From Eutrigla gurnardus (Eukaryota > Chordata > Actinopteri > Perciformes > Triglidae): DNA of 64,000 nt. The DNA is taken from the NCBI GenBank assembly GCA_963514095.1, contig OY741267.1, positions 7,284,048-7,348,047 of the forward strand, in the 5' to 3' direction. The notes under the pieces were generated by a model. That model did not search any database. It was not told the DNA's origin and saw nothing but the letters and a program-made list of their open reading frames with translations. The position numbers were made by a program, and so were the translations under genes. Of this stretch, positions 1-10,681 are shown one piece after another (the stretch's first letter is position 1; every line of letters starts with the position of its first letter).

Positions 1-1
1 C

Positions 2-91
2 AATATGAAAGATTTATCATGGGAGAAAATACAGACTGACCTTAGCCACGGTGAAGGGACATTGGAGGCAGCTTCACAATTCATAACATAA
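2..91 (+). CDS. LINE copy 1 ORF1 (gag-like), C-terminal tail only
   Basis: This frame is open from the window edge to a TAA at 89-91 and encodes 29 residues ending in Ser-Gln-Phe-Ile-Thr. It lies directly upstream of ORF2, and the last A of its stop codon is the first base of the ORF2 ATG (TAATG at 89-93). The position matches the gag-like ORF1 that precedes ORF2 in LINE copy 2, but too little is present for a domain call. Confidence 0.6.
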   Translation, partial: NMKDLSWEKIQTDLSHGEGTLEAASQFIT

Positions 92-3000
92 TGTTAATAC
101 TTCAATGGAATGCAAGGAGTCTGATTGCAAATGGACAGGAATTTAAAGGACATATTGAACATCTAGAAAGGAAACCAGACATCATATGCATCCAAGAAAC
201 ATGGCTCAAAACAATTCTGGATTTCATTATTAAGGGGTATACAGTTATACGCAAGGATAGAAACAATGGTAATGGTGGAGGGTGTGCAATATTTATTAAG
301 GAAGGTATACAGTATAGACAGTTAGATACAATAGAAGAATTGGAGGTAATAGTTATTGAAGTATGTAGTAAGAAAGGTAGTATGAAAATAATAAATTTTT
401 ATAATCCGTGCAAAAAGCTAGAAAAGGGAAAACTAGAGTTAATATTGGAACACTGGACAGGTAATATCATTTGGTGTGGGGATTTCAATGCACATAGCAC
501 AGTGTGGGGGGGTAAAGATGATTTAAATGGAGAGATTTTAGAGGAAATAATGGATGAGAAGGATTTGGTGTGTCTAAATGATGGAGCAGGCACAAGAATT
601 AATTTGGGGAAGGGTACGGAATCAGTAGTCGATCTTACGTTGGTGTCACAGTCATTAGTCGGGAATAGTAATTGGGAAGTATTTAAAGGAACCACCATAG
701 GGAGTGATCACTATCCTATTTACACAGATGTTGGAGCTGAAAGGGAGATGAAACAGGATGAGAGAGAAGGAAGATGGAAATTTGAAGAAGCAAATTGGAA
801 CAAGTATAGAGTGTTGACAGAAGGAAAATTAAAAAAGGTCAATTTAAACCAGGGAATTGATGATCTCAATGCAGAAATAAGCAGTATTATTCTAGGAGCA
901 GCAAAGGAGTCAATACCAAAAAGAAGTGGGAATAAACTGAAAAGGATAGTTCCGTGGTGGACACAAGAGTGCACTAAAGCAATTAAAAATAGAAATAAGG
1001 CATTTAAAATCCTTAAAAAAACACATAATCTTCAGAATTTAATTGAGTATAAAAGGAAGCAGGCAGTAGTAAGGAAAACAATAAAGGAAGTTAAAAGGAA
1101 CTACTGGAGGAAGTACTGTGACTCATTAGGAAGAACTACACCTTTAGACCGAGTATGGGGTATGATTAAGAGAATGTCTGGAAATAGGAAAGAGTATGGA
1201 TATCCTGTAATGAAAGATGGAGGGAAAATAATAATAGAAAGTAAAGATAAAGCGGAGGCACTAGCAAAGACATTTGTAAAGGTACATAGTAATGGAAATT
1301 TGAATAATGAGGAAAAGAGACAGAGGGAGAGAACAATAGAAAAAAATATAGAGGCTCTGCAGGAGGTTGGGGAGGATGGAAGTACAATAAATATGAAATT
1401 TACAATAGGAGAGTTAAATAGTGTTTTAAGGAAAACTGGGAAGACAACGCCAGGAAAAGACCAAATAAATTACTGTATGCTAAAAAACTTAAGTGAAAGG
1501 AGTAAAGAAATATTATTAAGATTATATAATAAGACATGGGAAGAGGGGTATTTGCCAAAAAAGTGGAAAGAATCAGTTATTGTACCTATATGTAAGCCAG
1601 GTAAAGATCCGAGCTTAACAGAAAGTTATAGACCTATTGCGTTAACATCACATATAGGGAAAACTATGGAAAAAATGATAGATGAAAGATTAAGGTACTA
1701 TCTAGAAACCAAGGAGTTATTGAAGAACTACCAGAGTGGGTTCAGGAAGGGAAGAAGCACAATAGATCCGGCATCATGTTTAGAAAATGAGATTAGAAAA
1801 GCACAGGTTAATAAAGAAAGTGTAGTCGCTGTATTTTTTGATGTTGAGAAGGCTTATGATATGTTGTGGAAACAAGGGTTAATGATCAAATTATATCAGA
1901 TGGGAATAAAAGGAAAAATGTATACTTGGATTAAAAACTTTTTAACGGATAGGTTGATAACAGTAAGAATAGGGAAAGAATATAGTAACAAGTATGTAGT
2001 GGAAAATGGAACTCCTCAAGGGAGTATAGTTAGTCCAGTACTGTTTTCAGTTATGATTAATGAAGTGTTTAGCAGTGTAGATAGGTCTATTGGAGTTGCA
2101 TTATTTGCAGATGACGGAGTCATGTGGAAAAGGGGAAGGAATGTAGAGTTTATGGGTAGGAAAGTGCAAGAGGCAATAGGAAAAATAGAGTGTTGGGCAC
2201 GGGAGTGGGGCTTTAGATTTTCAATAGCAAAGACAAAAGTAGTATGTTTCACAAAAAAGAAAATTCAAGATCAGATTCAGCTTAAAATGTATGGAGAAAA
2301 TTTAGAGAGGGTAGAATGTTTTAAATATCTGGGTATTTGGTTCGACAAAAATCTTACTTGGAAAGTCCATATAGGAAAAATTATTGAAAAATGTAAAAAA
2401 GTACTGAATGTTGTTAGATGTCTGAGGGGTAAAGAGTGGGGAGCAAATAGAGTGTCACTGAAAACTGTTTACATTGGGCTAATCAGGGCAGTTCTTGACT
2501 ATGGATGCACAATATACCAGTCTGCTTCAAGAACATTACTAAATAAACTAGACACAATTCAATATCAGGCATTGAGACTCTGCTGTGGAGCTATTAAAAC
2601 AACCCCAGTGTCAGCCTTACAAGTAGAAATGAACGAAATGCCATTAGAAATGAGAAGAAACCAGATTTCACTTACATACTGGGCAAACTTAAAGGGCCAT
2701 AAGGACAGTCACCCCACTCAGGACGTTTTTAAAAAATGCCAAGAAAAGGAAAAGAGACAGCTGAAGAGCTTTGGTTGGACGGTAGGAGATGCGGTAAAAG
2801 AAATAGGGATAGGGGAACTAGAGATAAGCCCCACTGTACTTTTTTCCACTGTTCCACCTTGGCTAATAGGGGAGATAGATGTAGATGTGCATATGTTAGA
2901 GAAGAAGAAAGGAAAAAGTATAAATAGGGATCAGGTAGATAGATATATAGAGGAACAATACTCATCATTTACTAAAATATACACAGACGCTTCAAAGACA

Positions 3001-3828
3001 ATTAGTAACAAAGTAGGAGTAGCATTCATCATACCAGAGTTAAATATTATGTCAAGTAAAAGAATAAATGACAATTTATCAGTATATACGGGAGAAATGA
3101 TAGCTATTCTGTTAGCTCTTGAGTGGGTAGAAAGAAATAGACCAAACAAAGTAATAATTGGATCAGATTCAAGCAGTGCATTAATCAGTCTCAAAAATAT
3201 GAAATCAGAATCAAGACAAGATATTCTGGTAGAAATAGCTCAAAGTGTATTTAGAATTACCAAAGTAGGAGTAAAAGTGAAGTTCACTTGGATACCAGCC
3301 CATATAGGTGTAGATGGAAATGAAATGGCAGACAAATGTGCAAAAAACGCAACAAAAAAAGTAGAAGTTAATATGATAGTTAAATATAGTAAGGCAGAGG
3401 TTAAAAGCATAATCAAATTAGAAATGAAGAAGAAGTGGCAGGAGTGTTGGAACAAGGAAAACAAAGGTAGAATGTACTACAGTATCCAAAGGGAAGTAGG
3501 AAAGATGAGAGAAAATTGTCGAAATAAAAAAGAAGAAGATATAATATCAAGAATGAGATTTGGGCACACTGGACTTAATAATACAATGAAATTAATAGGG
3601 AAACATGAAACTGGCTTGTGTGAACACTGTAATCATACAGAAACTATTGAACATGTAATTATAGATTGTCCTAAGTACCAGTATCAAAGAAGGTTTCTAA
3701 AAGACAGACTGAGTAGGGAGCAAATTAAATTTAGTATTAAAGAGGTGTTACGACTGAACTCAGGGCATGTAGGATATAAAGCAATATTTAAGTATTTAGA
3801 AAAGACAGGACTCATTAAAAGAATATAA
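91..3828 (+). CDS. LINE copy 1 ORF2: endonuclease, reverse transcriptase and RNase H polyprotein, intact
   Basis: The 1245-aa protein is uninterrupted. It begins with an apurinic-type endonuclease: LQWNARS near residue 4, IQETWL near 35, GDFNAH near 130 and GSDHYP near 210. The reverse transcriptase follows, with FFDVEKAYD near 583, GTPQGS near 640 and the catalytic FADDG near 672. An RNase H domain is recognised by YTDAS near 964, a GEMIAILLALEW helix, GSDSSSAL and HIGVDGNEMADK. The C-terminus has a Cys-x2-Cys...His...Cys knuckle near 1176-1192. The order EN-RT-RNH is that of I-group LINEs. The enzyme would nick target DNA and prime reverse transcription there. The ATG at 91 was chosen because it overlaps the ORF1 stop and directly precedes the endonuclease LQWN motif. 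Unlike copy 2 there are no frameshifts or deletions, so a recent insertion is likely. Confidence 0.93.
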   Translation: MLILQWNARSLIANGQEFKGHIEHLERKPDIICIQETWLKTILDFIIKGYTVIRKDRNNGNGGGCAIFIKEGIQYRQLDTIEELEVIVIEVCSKKGSMKIINFYNPCKKLEKGKLELILEHWTGNIIWCGDFNAHSTVWGGKDDLNGEILEEIMDEKDLVCLNDGAGTRINLGKGTESVVDLTLVSQSLVGNSNWEVFKGTTIGSDHYPIYTDVGAEREMKQDEREGRWKFEEANWNKYRVLTEGKLKKVNLNQGIDDLNAEISSIILGAAKESIPKRSGNKLKRIVPWWTQECTKAIKNRNKAFKILKKTHNLQNLIEYKRKQAVVRKTIKEVKRNYWRKYCDSLGRTTPLDRVWGMIKRMSGNRKEYGYPVMKDGGKIIIESKDKAEALAKTFVKVHSNGNLNNEEKRQRERTIEKNIEALQEVGEDGSTINMKFTIGELNSVLRKTGKTTPGKDQINYCMLKNLSERSKEILLRLYNKTWEEGYLPKKWKESVIVPICKPGKDPSLTESYRPIALTSHIGKTMEKMIDERLRYYLETKELLKNYQSGFRKGRSTIDPASCLENEIRKAQVNKESVVAVFFDVEKAYDMLWKQGLMIKLYQMGIKGKMYTWIKNFLTDRLITVRIGKEYSNKYVVENGTPQGSIVSPVLFSVMINEVFSSVDRSIGVALFADDGVMWKRGRNVEFMGRKVQEAIGKIECWAREWGFRFSIAKTKVVCFTKKKIQDQIQLKMYGENLERVECFKYLGIWFDKNLTWKVHIGKIIEKCKKVLNVVRCLRGKEWGANRVSLKTVYIGLIRAVLDYGCTIYQSASRTLLNKLDTIQYQALRLCCGAIKTTPVSALQVEMNEMPLEMRRNQISLTYWANLKGHKDSHPTQDVFKKCQEKEKRQLKSFGWTVGDAVKEIGIGELEISPTVLFSTVPPWLIGEIDVDVHMLEKKKGKSINRDQVDRYIEEQYSSFTKIYTDASKTISNKVGVAFIIPELNIMSSKRINDNLSVYTGEMIAILLALEWVERNRPNKVIIGSDSSSALISLKNMKSESRQDILVEIAQSVFRITKVGVKVKFTWIPAHIGVDGNEMADKCAKNATKKVEVNMIVKYSKAEVKSIIKLEMKKKWQECWNKENKGRMYYSIQREVGKMRENCRNKKEEDIISRMRFGHTGLNNTMKLIGKHETGLCEHCNHTETIEHVIIDCPKYQYQRRFLKDRLSREQIKFSIKEVLRLNSGHVGYKAIFKYLEKTGLIKRI

Positions 3829-4387
3829 GTATTAAGGTATTATTAGTATGGTATATGTTTGATAACATAGTTAGTTAGGATTTTTATTTATTTTATTTAT
3901 TTATTTATTTATTTTTGTATTTGGTTTGATTTATTTGTTTTTAAATATATTCTCATGGAATATTTGTTTGGATTATTTTTTTGTTGTTGTTTTTCTCATC
4001 CAACGATAATCGTCCAAAACCATTCTGATCCACACTCCAGTTCAGAAGGTGGCGGAAATGCACAAAAAGTTGTTTGCCAACCGCCATTAAAAAAGAAGAA
4101 GAAGAAGAAGAAGAAGAAGAAGAACTCAACTTCCCAAAATGCATTGCGGCTCGTCTGACTTCTGAAAAGTTTTGGATAATGGCGGACGAATGCGGTGATT
4201 CTGGCCAGAGTCAGCAACAAACCACGTACACATGTAAGTATACTGTAACATGATTTTTATGTTTTCAGCTGACTTTTAAATCATATTGATAATGAACGTT
4301 ACTTTATTGTTGTTGGAATTGTACATTAACGTTACAAATTGAAGGTCCTGCTAGCCGGCTAGCCTACTGACGGTAATCTACCACAGA

Positions 4388-5080
4388 GGTTCTATTTCGT
4401 CCCTACTGACCGGTGCTTTAAGCACTGGATAACTCCGCCCGCGGTAGCGCATGTCGAGTACGAATAACAACAATCTCACCTGTGACTCCTGCATGACCCC
4501 CGGGAGGCTATATCTTCCGATGTCAGCAGGCAATCGGCTCCTTCATTCTTCTCACGACTGCATGTCGAGGTGTACGTAAGTATAGCATGGTCATTTAAAT
4601 GGCCGGTACAATTATTGCTGGCTTTGTGCAGCCTCGTTCCTCCATGGCAGGAGTAACGGGCTGAGGCTCGTCCTCCGAGAGGCTGTCGCCAGCGTTTTGC
4701 ACATTGTATGTTGTACCTGCTCTGGTGGCTTTGCTGGGTTGGTGGCGTTTCCGCCCCTCACCTTCCAGCATTGCACAGAGCTGCTGAGGGCTGTGTTACT
4801 AGCAGGTTGATGCTGCTTTGAATGCTAATAACTGTTTTGTGTTTCTCTGTTTAGTGTTCACAGTATTATTGAAGGATTCAACTGGGTTGAGGTAGGGTTT
4901 CAGTCCCTCTTCAAGCTTAGTTGTATTTTTGTTAAGCTAATAATCTTGTTGGTGAAGGTTGCGTACCTGCCCCCTCTCCCAACTTGGTATATTGTTTCAA
5001 AGTGTTGGCGTTCCTGTCCCGGCGGCGTCACACTTTGTGTCGTTTTTTGTTTACCTGGCTACCTCTCCACCTGGTTCCGG
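4388..5080 (+). mobile_element. DIRS-like 5' terminal/untranslated region (copy A)
   Basis: GC-richer sequence beginning near TTCTATTTCGTCCCTACTGA leads into the gag-like frame at 5081. It recurs at about 36180-36876 with few differences. One difference is the loss here of a 9-bp block between CCG and CGG around 4412, which in the other copy forms CCGCCAGAGGCGG. I recall similar terminal sequence from teleost DIRS elements, but no second inverted terminal repeat was found, so the class assignment leans on the gag frame downstream. Confidence 0.4.
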
Positions 5081-5329
5081 ATGGAGCATGCCTGTCGCAG
5101 CTGTATGGCGTCCCTGGAGCCTGAGGATGGCCATGACCGGTGTGTGTCCTGTCTTGGCGTGGATCCCCTGCAGGAGGCCATCACCGACGAAGCCTGCATA
5201 AATTGCAGCATTATGCCGAGGTCAGTAAGGCTGGCCAGGCTGGCCCAAATGGATCGACTATCCTGCCTGCCTTCATTACAGCCAGGGTCTCTCCTCCAGA
5301 GCAGGAGGGAAATAGACCTGCAGGCCTAA
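5081..5329 (+). pseudogene. DIRS-type gag fragment, N-terminal zinc-ribbon-like domain (copy A)
   Basis: An 83-codon frame starts MEHACRSCMASLEP and carries two Cys-x2-Cys pairs (CRSC and CVSC, separated by a GHDR segment), then CINC. The pattern resembles the gag N-terminus of the DIRS element at 17.4 kb on the minus strand (YCRIC...GHRECPMC), which supports a DIRS gag origin. The frame then stops after DLQA. The copy at 36877 continues, across a hAT insertion, into further gag-like sequence, so this one is truncated. Two more copies lie at 36877 and 42920. Confidence 0.6.
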
Positions 5330-5534
5330 AACATGAGTCAACAATCATATATATATTCAGAACCTAATGATTTGTAAAACATTTAACAGGAAACATTTCT
5401 CTGTAAGAACTTCTACTGTGTGGTATTACTTATAAACTGCACTACTGATAAACAAAAATAAAACCTCAACAATAATCATGTTCCTGCAACACAGGGATCA
5501 GGACATTTGGAGCAGACACTGCAGCTGCGAGTCT

Positions 5535-5993
5535 CTGAGGATGTCCCAGGACTGCTGGAGCCTCTGAGGATGTCCCAGGACTGCTGGAGCCTCTGAGGAT
5601 GTCCCAGGACTGCTGGAGACTCTGCGGATGTCCCAGGACTGCTGGAGTCTCTGAGGATGTCCCAGGACTGCTGGAGACTCTGAGGATGTCCCAGGACTGC
5701 TGGAGCCTCTGAGGATGTCCCAGGACTGCTGGAGTCTCTGAGGATGTCCCAGGACTGCTGGAGCCTCTGAGGATGTCCCAGGACTGCTGGAGTCTCTGAG
5801 GATGTCCCAGGACTGCTGGAGTCTCTGAGGATGTCCCAGGACTGCTGGAGTCTCTGAGGATGTCCCAGGACTGCTGGAGTCTCTGAGGATGTCCCAGGAC
5901 TGCTGGAGTCTCTGAGGATGTCCCAGGACTGCTGGAGTCTCTGAGGATGTCCCAGGACTGCTGGAGACTCTGAGGATGTCCCAGGACTGCTGA
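5535..5993. repeat. 29-bp minisatellite, about 16 copies
   Basis: The unit is CTGAGGATGTCCCAGGACTG followed by CTGGAG and a variable triplet (TCT, CCT or ACT). Start positions of the first and last units are 435 bp apart, exactly 15 periods of 29 bp. The paralogous array at 43374 has only about 7 units. Variation is concentrated at the triplet after CTGGAG. Confidence 0.95.
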
Positions 5994-6224
5994 AGTGGCT
6001 CGTTGGCTTTGTTGCAGTCACCCCCATCACCACCGTGGAACTATGGACATGGGACCCATCTGTTTTTTTTTTCTACAAGTTTTATTGATCACATGTTTTG
6101 TAAAAAACAGCATTCTTTACATACAGTGAAATTAAAAGTGGTAAAGCAATCTGTCTGTCACTGCAAAAAAAACAACAAAAAACAAAGACTTTCATAAATA
6201 GTAATGTATTTAAAAAAAACTGGC

Positions 6225-6665
6225 ATCTACCTAAGGTGATGCTAAAGAAATAATTGATAAAAAATATAGTATAAAAAATGACTTAAAAAGTGCAGGTGTT
6301 TTGTTTTTTTGTGTGTGTGTTTTTTTTAAGTGCATAAAGTGCCAATTAAAGTCCATCATGGTTGAGAAGTCTGATTGCCTGCGGGGAAAAAGCTCTTCCT
6401 CTGTGTCTGTCCTGGCCTTTATGCAGCGTTGGCGTCTGCCCGACTGCAGCAGGGTAAAGAAGAGATTTTTCTGGCTCTCAGCCTCACCCTCTTGCTGTAC
6501 GTTTCCTCCAGTGTGGTGAGGGATGCCTTGATACCCTCTGCAATGCAGCTCGGTCCCGTGCAGTGCAGCTTCCATAGCAGGCTGAGGTACAACCTGTGAG
6601 GATGCTCTCAATGGCTGCAGAGTAGAAGGTCCTCAGGATGGAGGGGGAGACCTTAAACTTCCTCA
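6225..6665 (-). mobile_element. LINE 3' region relic in antisense (L2/Maui-like), copy A
   Basis: The sequence around 6370-6665 contains stretches such as AAAGCTCTTCCTCTG, CTGCAGCAGGGTAAAGA and CTTCCTCAGCCGCCGGAGAA. I recognise these as antisense sequence common at the 3' coding end of teleost L2/Maui-type LINEs. No open frame survives. The copy at 43805-44275 differs by a block of roughly 45 bp around 44030-44070 that is missing here. Confidence 0.4.
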
Positions 6666-6855
6666 GCCGCCGGAGAAGTTACGTAAACTATATATAAGGT
6701 ATGTTCTGTTAGTAAGCAGTGGACGAGGTTCTCCTTGGAACGCCTTGAAAGATGGAGGTCCTTCCTTAAATCCCCTTCCCCAAAGTAGAGGCCCAGCGGG
6801 GGAACATGAGTATTGACCTGCAGTACAGCCCTCTGGCACCAACCTGTAACAGAAA
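6663..6855 (-). pseudogene. Possible transposase exon relic, antisense (copy A)
   Basis: A minus-strand frame is open from an AG acceptor-like site near 6850 and includes GLYFGEGDLRKDLHLSRRS. The spacing of aromatic and basic residues recalls the start of PIF/Harbinger-type transposases, but the match is weak and from memory. The same exon is kept in the copy at 44259-44451. A further short ATG frame with a GTAAGT donor lies at about 7125-7150 on the same strand. Confidence 0.25.
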
Positions 6856-7626
6856 ACACAAGATATTACATTTATTCTGAATGTTTTCATATTTATTTGT
6901 TGATGAACAGTACTTATTTCTTATCATACACGTATTGCAACCTGTATATATAACATGGATTATTTGTCTAATAAATTATTCACTAATATCCCACTACTTG
7001 TTTATTTTATCCCACCAAACTCATGCATGATATTAAAACGGCTTATATTAGCCTACATGTCTGTTGATGATCGAATAATAAAGGTACTTTTTTAAACCAA
7101 ATAAGTGATATTACTTACTTCAGAGGGAAATCCAAATTCCATGTAGGCTACTCGTGAATAATGTAGCTCCTCCGACGGGCCGATTGCCTCTGTCGTCTCC
7201 GTGGTGAAGGTGCTGGTGTTCCGTGGTCGGAGGTGTAATACAATCTATGAACGATTAATGATCAATAAAAGCTGCTTGATAGTCGTGATCGATGGCGAGT
7301 GAAAGCAGCTACTCAGGTAAGAGGAAGAAAGAGGGAAAGCGTGGGAGTGCGCATATATAAAAAACTGTAAAAAACATTTGAAAATATTTTGAAATATTTA
7401 ATTAAGTGTAATACTAATCATGCTTTATATTTTGATAAGTAATGTCCATTAAATGGGAGCTAGAACCGAAATCGATTCAGTTACGTGAGAGAAGATGAGG
7501 ACGAGATGTCAATAAAGTAAAAAAAAATAAAATGTAGTATGAGATGTGTTTGAGGTCACTTCCGTTGTGGCTTTTGTATTTGTGTTGTGACTTTTGTATT
7601 TGGCCTGACACCTCTGGGCCACCGTA

Positions 7627-8750
7627 GATTAATGCTATCCTCTGATCACTAAAAGCATAGTCAATTTCAATCTATAAATAACTGTTTCTTTATGCAACTG
7701 AATGGTCACATGTAAAGTATAAAACACATAGACTCACGTGAGGTGTCCTTGTTTGAATAGGGGAAACATAAAAGATGTCAAATTCATGGTATAAATGAAT
7801 AACCACTGAGGGTTGTCTTCTAAATCTTTTACAAGGACACTCGATTCCGTACGATGCCGTGATAAGTCGATGGCGCATAAGGCGAGGAACTACAAAGTGT
7901 TTTTCATATTGATGAATTGAATCAATAACTCCACTTGTGGCATAGAGACTCCCGTTGAGCGGTAGAGAAGAGTATCTCCAGTTGAGCTGTAGAGATAAAG
8001 CTGTCCAGGAGGACACAGGGAGGTTTGTTATGTTTCATGTAAATGTGGGGGGGTTTCCTACTTGACGGATTCATATTTTCACTGTGAGTCAGTGTATCGG
8101 ACAGTACAGACTGCTGGAGAACTCCTGCACTCACACGGATCTCAAGTAGTTGTGTATACGAGGGATTGGAATAGCTAGAATGGGACATTTTAGTTAGGGT
8201 GTTACAGAAGTTGGTGAATTAAAACGAGGGAAAAGACTGGGAAAACCCTCAACGATAAAGCACACAGTAATAGACTGCTGTGTTGAAGCTTCTTGATCGG
8301 GTCCTCACTCAGGCGCTGTGCCATTCACCCTCTCTGAATAACACGTGTAATAGTTCTAAAATGTTGCAGAAACTTGTGGATGAGTGGAAGGAGTGTAAAT
8401 CCGACTCGTTGGGGTCGGTGCTACTTGAAACAGTCGTGAGATGGCAGAAGAAAGTTCCAAAAGATGAAGAAAAGAAGGGATTAGAAAAGTTTGTAGACTA
8501 GATGAGGGAAATGCAGCAAAAGGGGATGTTTGGAGGTTATAAAAACGCTTTTAATAAGTTTATGAAGCAAGCTACAGTAAGTCGAGAGCAGACCACAGCA
8601 AAGCTACAAGAGGCAGGAAGAATGCAGAAAAGGAAAGCGAGAAAAGCAGTAAAACAGGAAAGGTTTTAGGCAGACGGCCAATGTTTTCTGGGAGATGTTA
8701 CATTTTCCATACAATCACTGTCCTCTGTGCTAACGATACATCAAAGGCCA
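7627..8750. other. Sequence shared with 45222-46204, with an unidentified open frame
   Basis: After the TA-flanked element the sequence continues into a region also present at 45222-46204, presumably the repeat into which the element inserted. A + frame at 8343-8501 encodes MLQKLVDEWKECKSDSLGSV and onward to a stop at 8499-8501. A second frame in phase begins at 8502 (MREMQQKGMFGG) and runs to about 8669. Both are rich in Lys and Glu. I do not recognise the protein. In the second copy the same frame is fused to piggyBac-like sequence near 46205, so it may belong to a degenerate DNA transposon. Confidence 0.4.
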
Positions 8751-9740
8751 GTTAAGACCTTGACTCCTCCAGAGACACACCGACCTGAGCAAAAGATATG
8801 ACTGACACATACACACACACACACACACACAGCCTGAGACACACACAGAACCCAGAGCTCACCTCCTATGAGAAAAACTACAACTCTCTGAAAAAGCATT
8901 CGTAGACGTTAAAACAGCATGATCTACAGCCTACACGCTCACAACTACTGTGAACCATTTCATCTGGATTTGACGTCATCCCTAATCCCTGATTGTTCTC
9001 ACCTGTGCTCCCCTCCCTGATGTCTATATAGTCTGTGTCTTCCCCTGTCTCGTTGCCAGAGTATCTTGTCCTGCGTGTACTTCCAGCCCAAGACCACAGC
9101 CATTGTTTCACGACCAAGTATCGTTTGTATTCAAGATTTTCAGGTTATTTCCTCAAGACGAGTGATTTTCTGTTTGTAATGTTTTAAGGTCCAAGTCAGA
9201 GTTAAGTTATTTGGTAGTTAGGTTTTCCTCCCCTTGGAGCGTTTTCTGTTCTTTAGCCCTGTTAGTAATTCGTAGTTAGGTTTTCCTCCCCTTGGAGCGT
9301 TTTCTGTTCTTTAGCCCTGTTAGTTTTTGTAGCTTCGTATCCTCCCTTTTTGGAGTGTTTTTGGTGAGTTAAATTTCATAGTGAGTCCGCAATAGACCAG
9401 TATTAGCCTTTTATTTTGTATCCTCCCCTTCGGAGCGCTTTTCTGTTTCGGTGTTTGTTGTGTCTGTTTCCTCCCTTTCCCTTCTCCCCTTCCCCTTCTC
9501 CCTTCCCCGTCTCTCCCATTTTCCTGAAGTCAGGGGTCTCAGTTGTCATAGCCGGTTACGTTGTCACTCTGTTTTAGGAGTATTCTCCTAGAATTCTAAG
9601 GCTTGGTTCAACTGTTCACTCTCTGCGCCTGAGTCCTCCTTCTTAGCTCAGACCTGACAGTCCTGCTCAATGTGTTAAGTGTCCTGAGGTGATTTCTGTT
9701 GTGATATGACACTATAAATGAAAGTGAATTGAATTGTTTT
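8751..9740. other. Non-coding repetitive block upstream of the ERV remnant
   Basis: No gene is visible. The block starts at the point where the two duplicated copies become alignable (GTTAAGACCTTGACTCCTCC here, 52434 in the other copy). It contains a (CA)n tract at about 8808-8830, a tandem repeat of about 57 bp around 9218-9330 (TTAGGTTTTCCTCCCCTTGG twice) and pyrimidine-rich runs near 9470-9520. It ends in the common teleost retroposon tail AAGTGTCCTGAGGTGATTTC...ACACTATAAA followed by GAATTG repeats at about 9680-9743. Confidence 0.5.
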
Positions 9741-9743
9741 GAA

Positions 9744-10667
9744 TTGAAATTGGACAATATAGAAACAAGACAAGCACACATAATACATGATATGTATCAC
9801 TGGAGAAGGAAAGGTTTTGTGACCTCACTGGCACCTGTTAAACATTTGAACCAACTATTCGACCTTTACCATGCATTATTAGAGCCACAACAAGGAGCCA
9901 CAGTCAAGTGCAGAGGACATCAAGTGATGAACCAAGAAGCCCACAGTAGAGGCCACTGTGTGAGCTCAAAAGTAACTGCTCTCATTTCTCAGCATTGGTG
10001 GCAACCCCACCTTAAAGACATCACTAAATATTGTGTGCAGTCATGTGAAATCTGTAATCAGTTTAATCTAAAGGTTTAATTAAAGGCAGGACTAGGACGT
10101 TTTCTAGTCCATTCCATCCAGCGTCTCAGGGTCTAGTAGAAAGGGTTAATCGTACTATCAAAGAAGGATTGGCTAAAGTCTGCACACACAAAACTAACTT
10201 AGATCAAAGCTCTAGTGCTATTTAACCTCAAATCCACTCCAAATGTGACAATGAATGTCAGCCCACATGAGATTTTGACAAGAAGGAAAATACCCTGTCT
10301 ACCTCTGTTATTACAGTATGAAGATCTGAGTGAGTATGTTAAACAACTGAATAACACTGTGATAAGCATCTCTCAACAGGTCACAGAAATACTCACCAAA
10401 GAACAGGACCATGACACATCTGCTGTTGGAGTGGGGAGCTGGGTCCCGAGGAAAGTCAACAAGCTCAATTGGTCCTCCCCCAGGTGGAAGGGACCGTATG
10501 CACTGACTCGAGACCCTACAGAGAGGACATTGACTGAGGTTCAGACTGACTTAGGAACCTCACTGACTGACAATGAACACGACTCTAGAAATGAAACCCT
10601 ACCAGAGACTGGACAGACCTCAACTGACAAAACCCTCCAGAAAGACTCCATGGAGACCAGGTTGTAG
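9744..10667 (+). pseudogene. ERV pol relic: integrase zinc-binding and C-terminal regions, catalytic core deleted (copy A)
   Basis: The first frame, to 10079, has His and paired Cys residues (H...H and CEIC) in the layout of a retroviral integrase N-terminal zinc finger, including QHWWQPHLKD. It stops at 10077-10079. Sequence around 10110-10200 resembles the region near the catalytic glutamate but carries stops. The frame at 10215-10667 carries SPHEILTRRK and SPRWKGPYAL, typical of the end of retroviral integrase. The central DDE core is almost entirely absent, since the zinc finger is followed within about 40 bp by the post-core region. Not functional. Confidence 0.7.
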
Positions 10668-10681
10668 TCAGAAGTAGCTTC

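Larger units (their letters stand above)
1..4123 (+). mobile_element. Non-LTR retrotransposon (LINE, I-like clade), copy 1, 5' end outside window
   Basis: The stretch holds the last codons of ORF1, a complete ORF2, and a 3' UTR of about 290 bp. The 3' UTR has an ATTT-rich tract near 3880-3920 and ends in a (GAA)n tail at about 4094-4123. The paralogous region near 35905 continues straight from a purine-rich flank into the sequence that follows this tail, so the LINE ends at about 4123. The 5' end and any target-site duplication lie outside the window. ORF2 has endonuclease, reverse transcriptase and RNase H domains, which places it in the I group of LINEs; the exact clade (Nimb, I or other) is not certain. 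Confidence 0.9.
4124..7624. mobile_element. TA-flanked DNA transposon, copy A (left end removed by LINE copy 1)
   Basis: This is the paralogue of the element at 35750-45219. The right terminus reads as the reverse complement of CGGTGGCCCAGAGGTGTCAG and is followed by TA at 7625-7626. The left terminus is not in the window because LINE copy 1 lies to the left. Near 4180 is a short ATG frame starting MADECGDSGQ with a GTAAGT donor after about 18 codons, possibly the first coding exon of the original transposon gene. The interior holds a DIRS-like gag fragment, a minisatellite and antisense LINE sequence. The superfamily is not identified; a TA duplication fits several cut-and-paste groups, and a Myb/SANT-like exon in copy B hints at a Harbinger-type or related element. 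Confidence 0.55.

Noticed and set aside
5476..6033. 185-codon minus-strand open frame with repeats of SSPGTSSETPAVLGHPQ
   Set aside because: It is the translation of the 29-bp minisatellite. The unit lacks stops in these phases, and the array length differs between duplicates, so no protein is implied.
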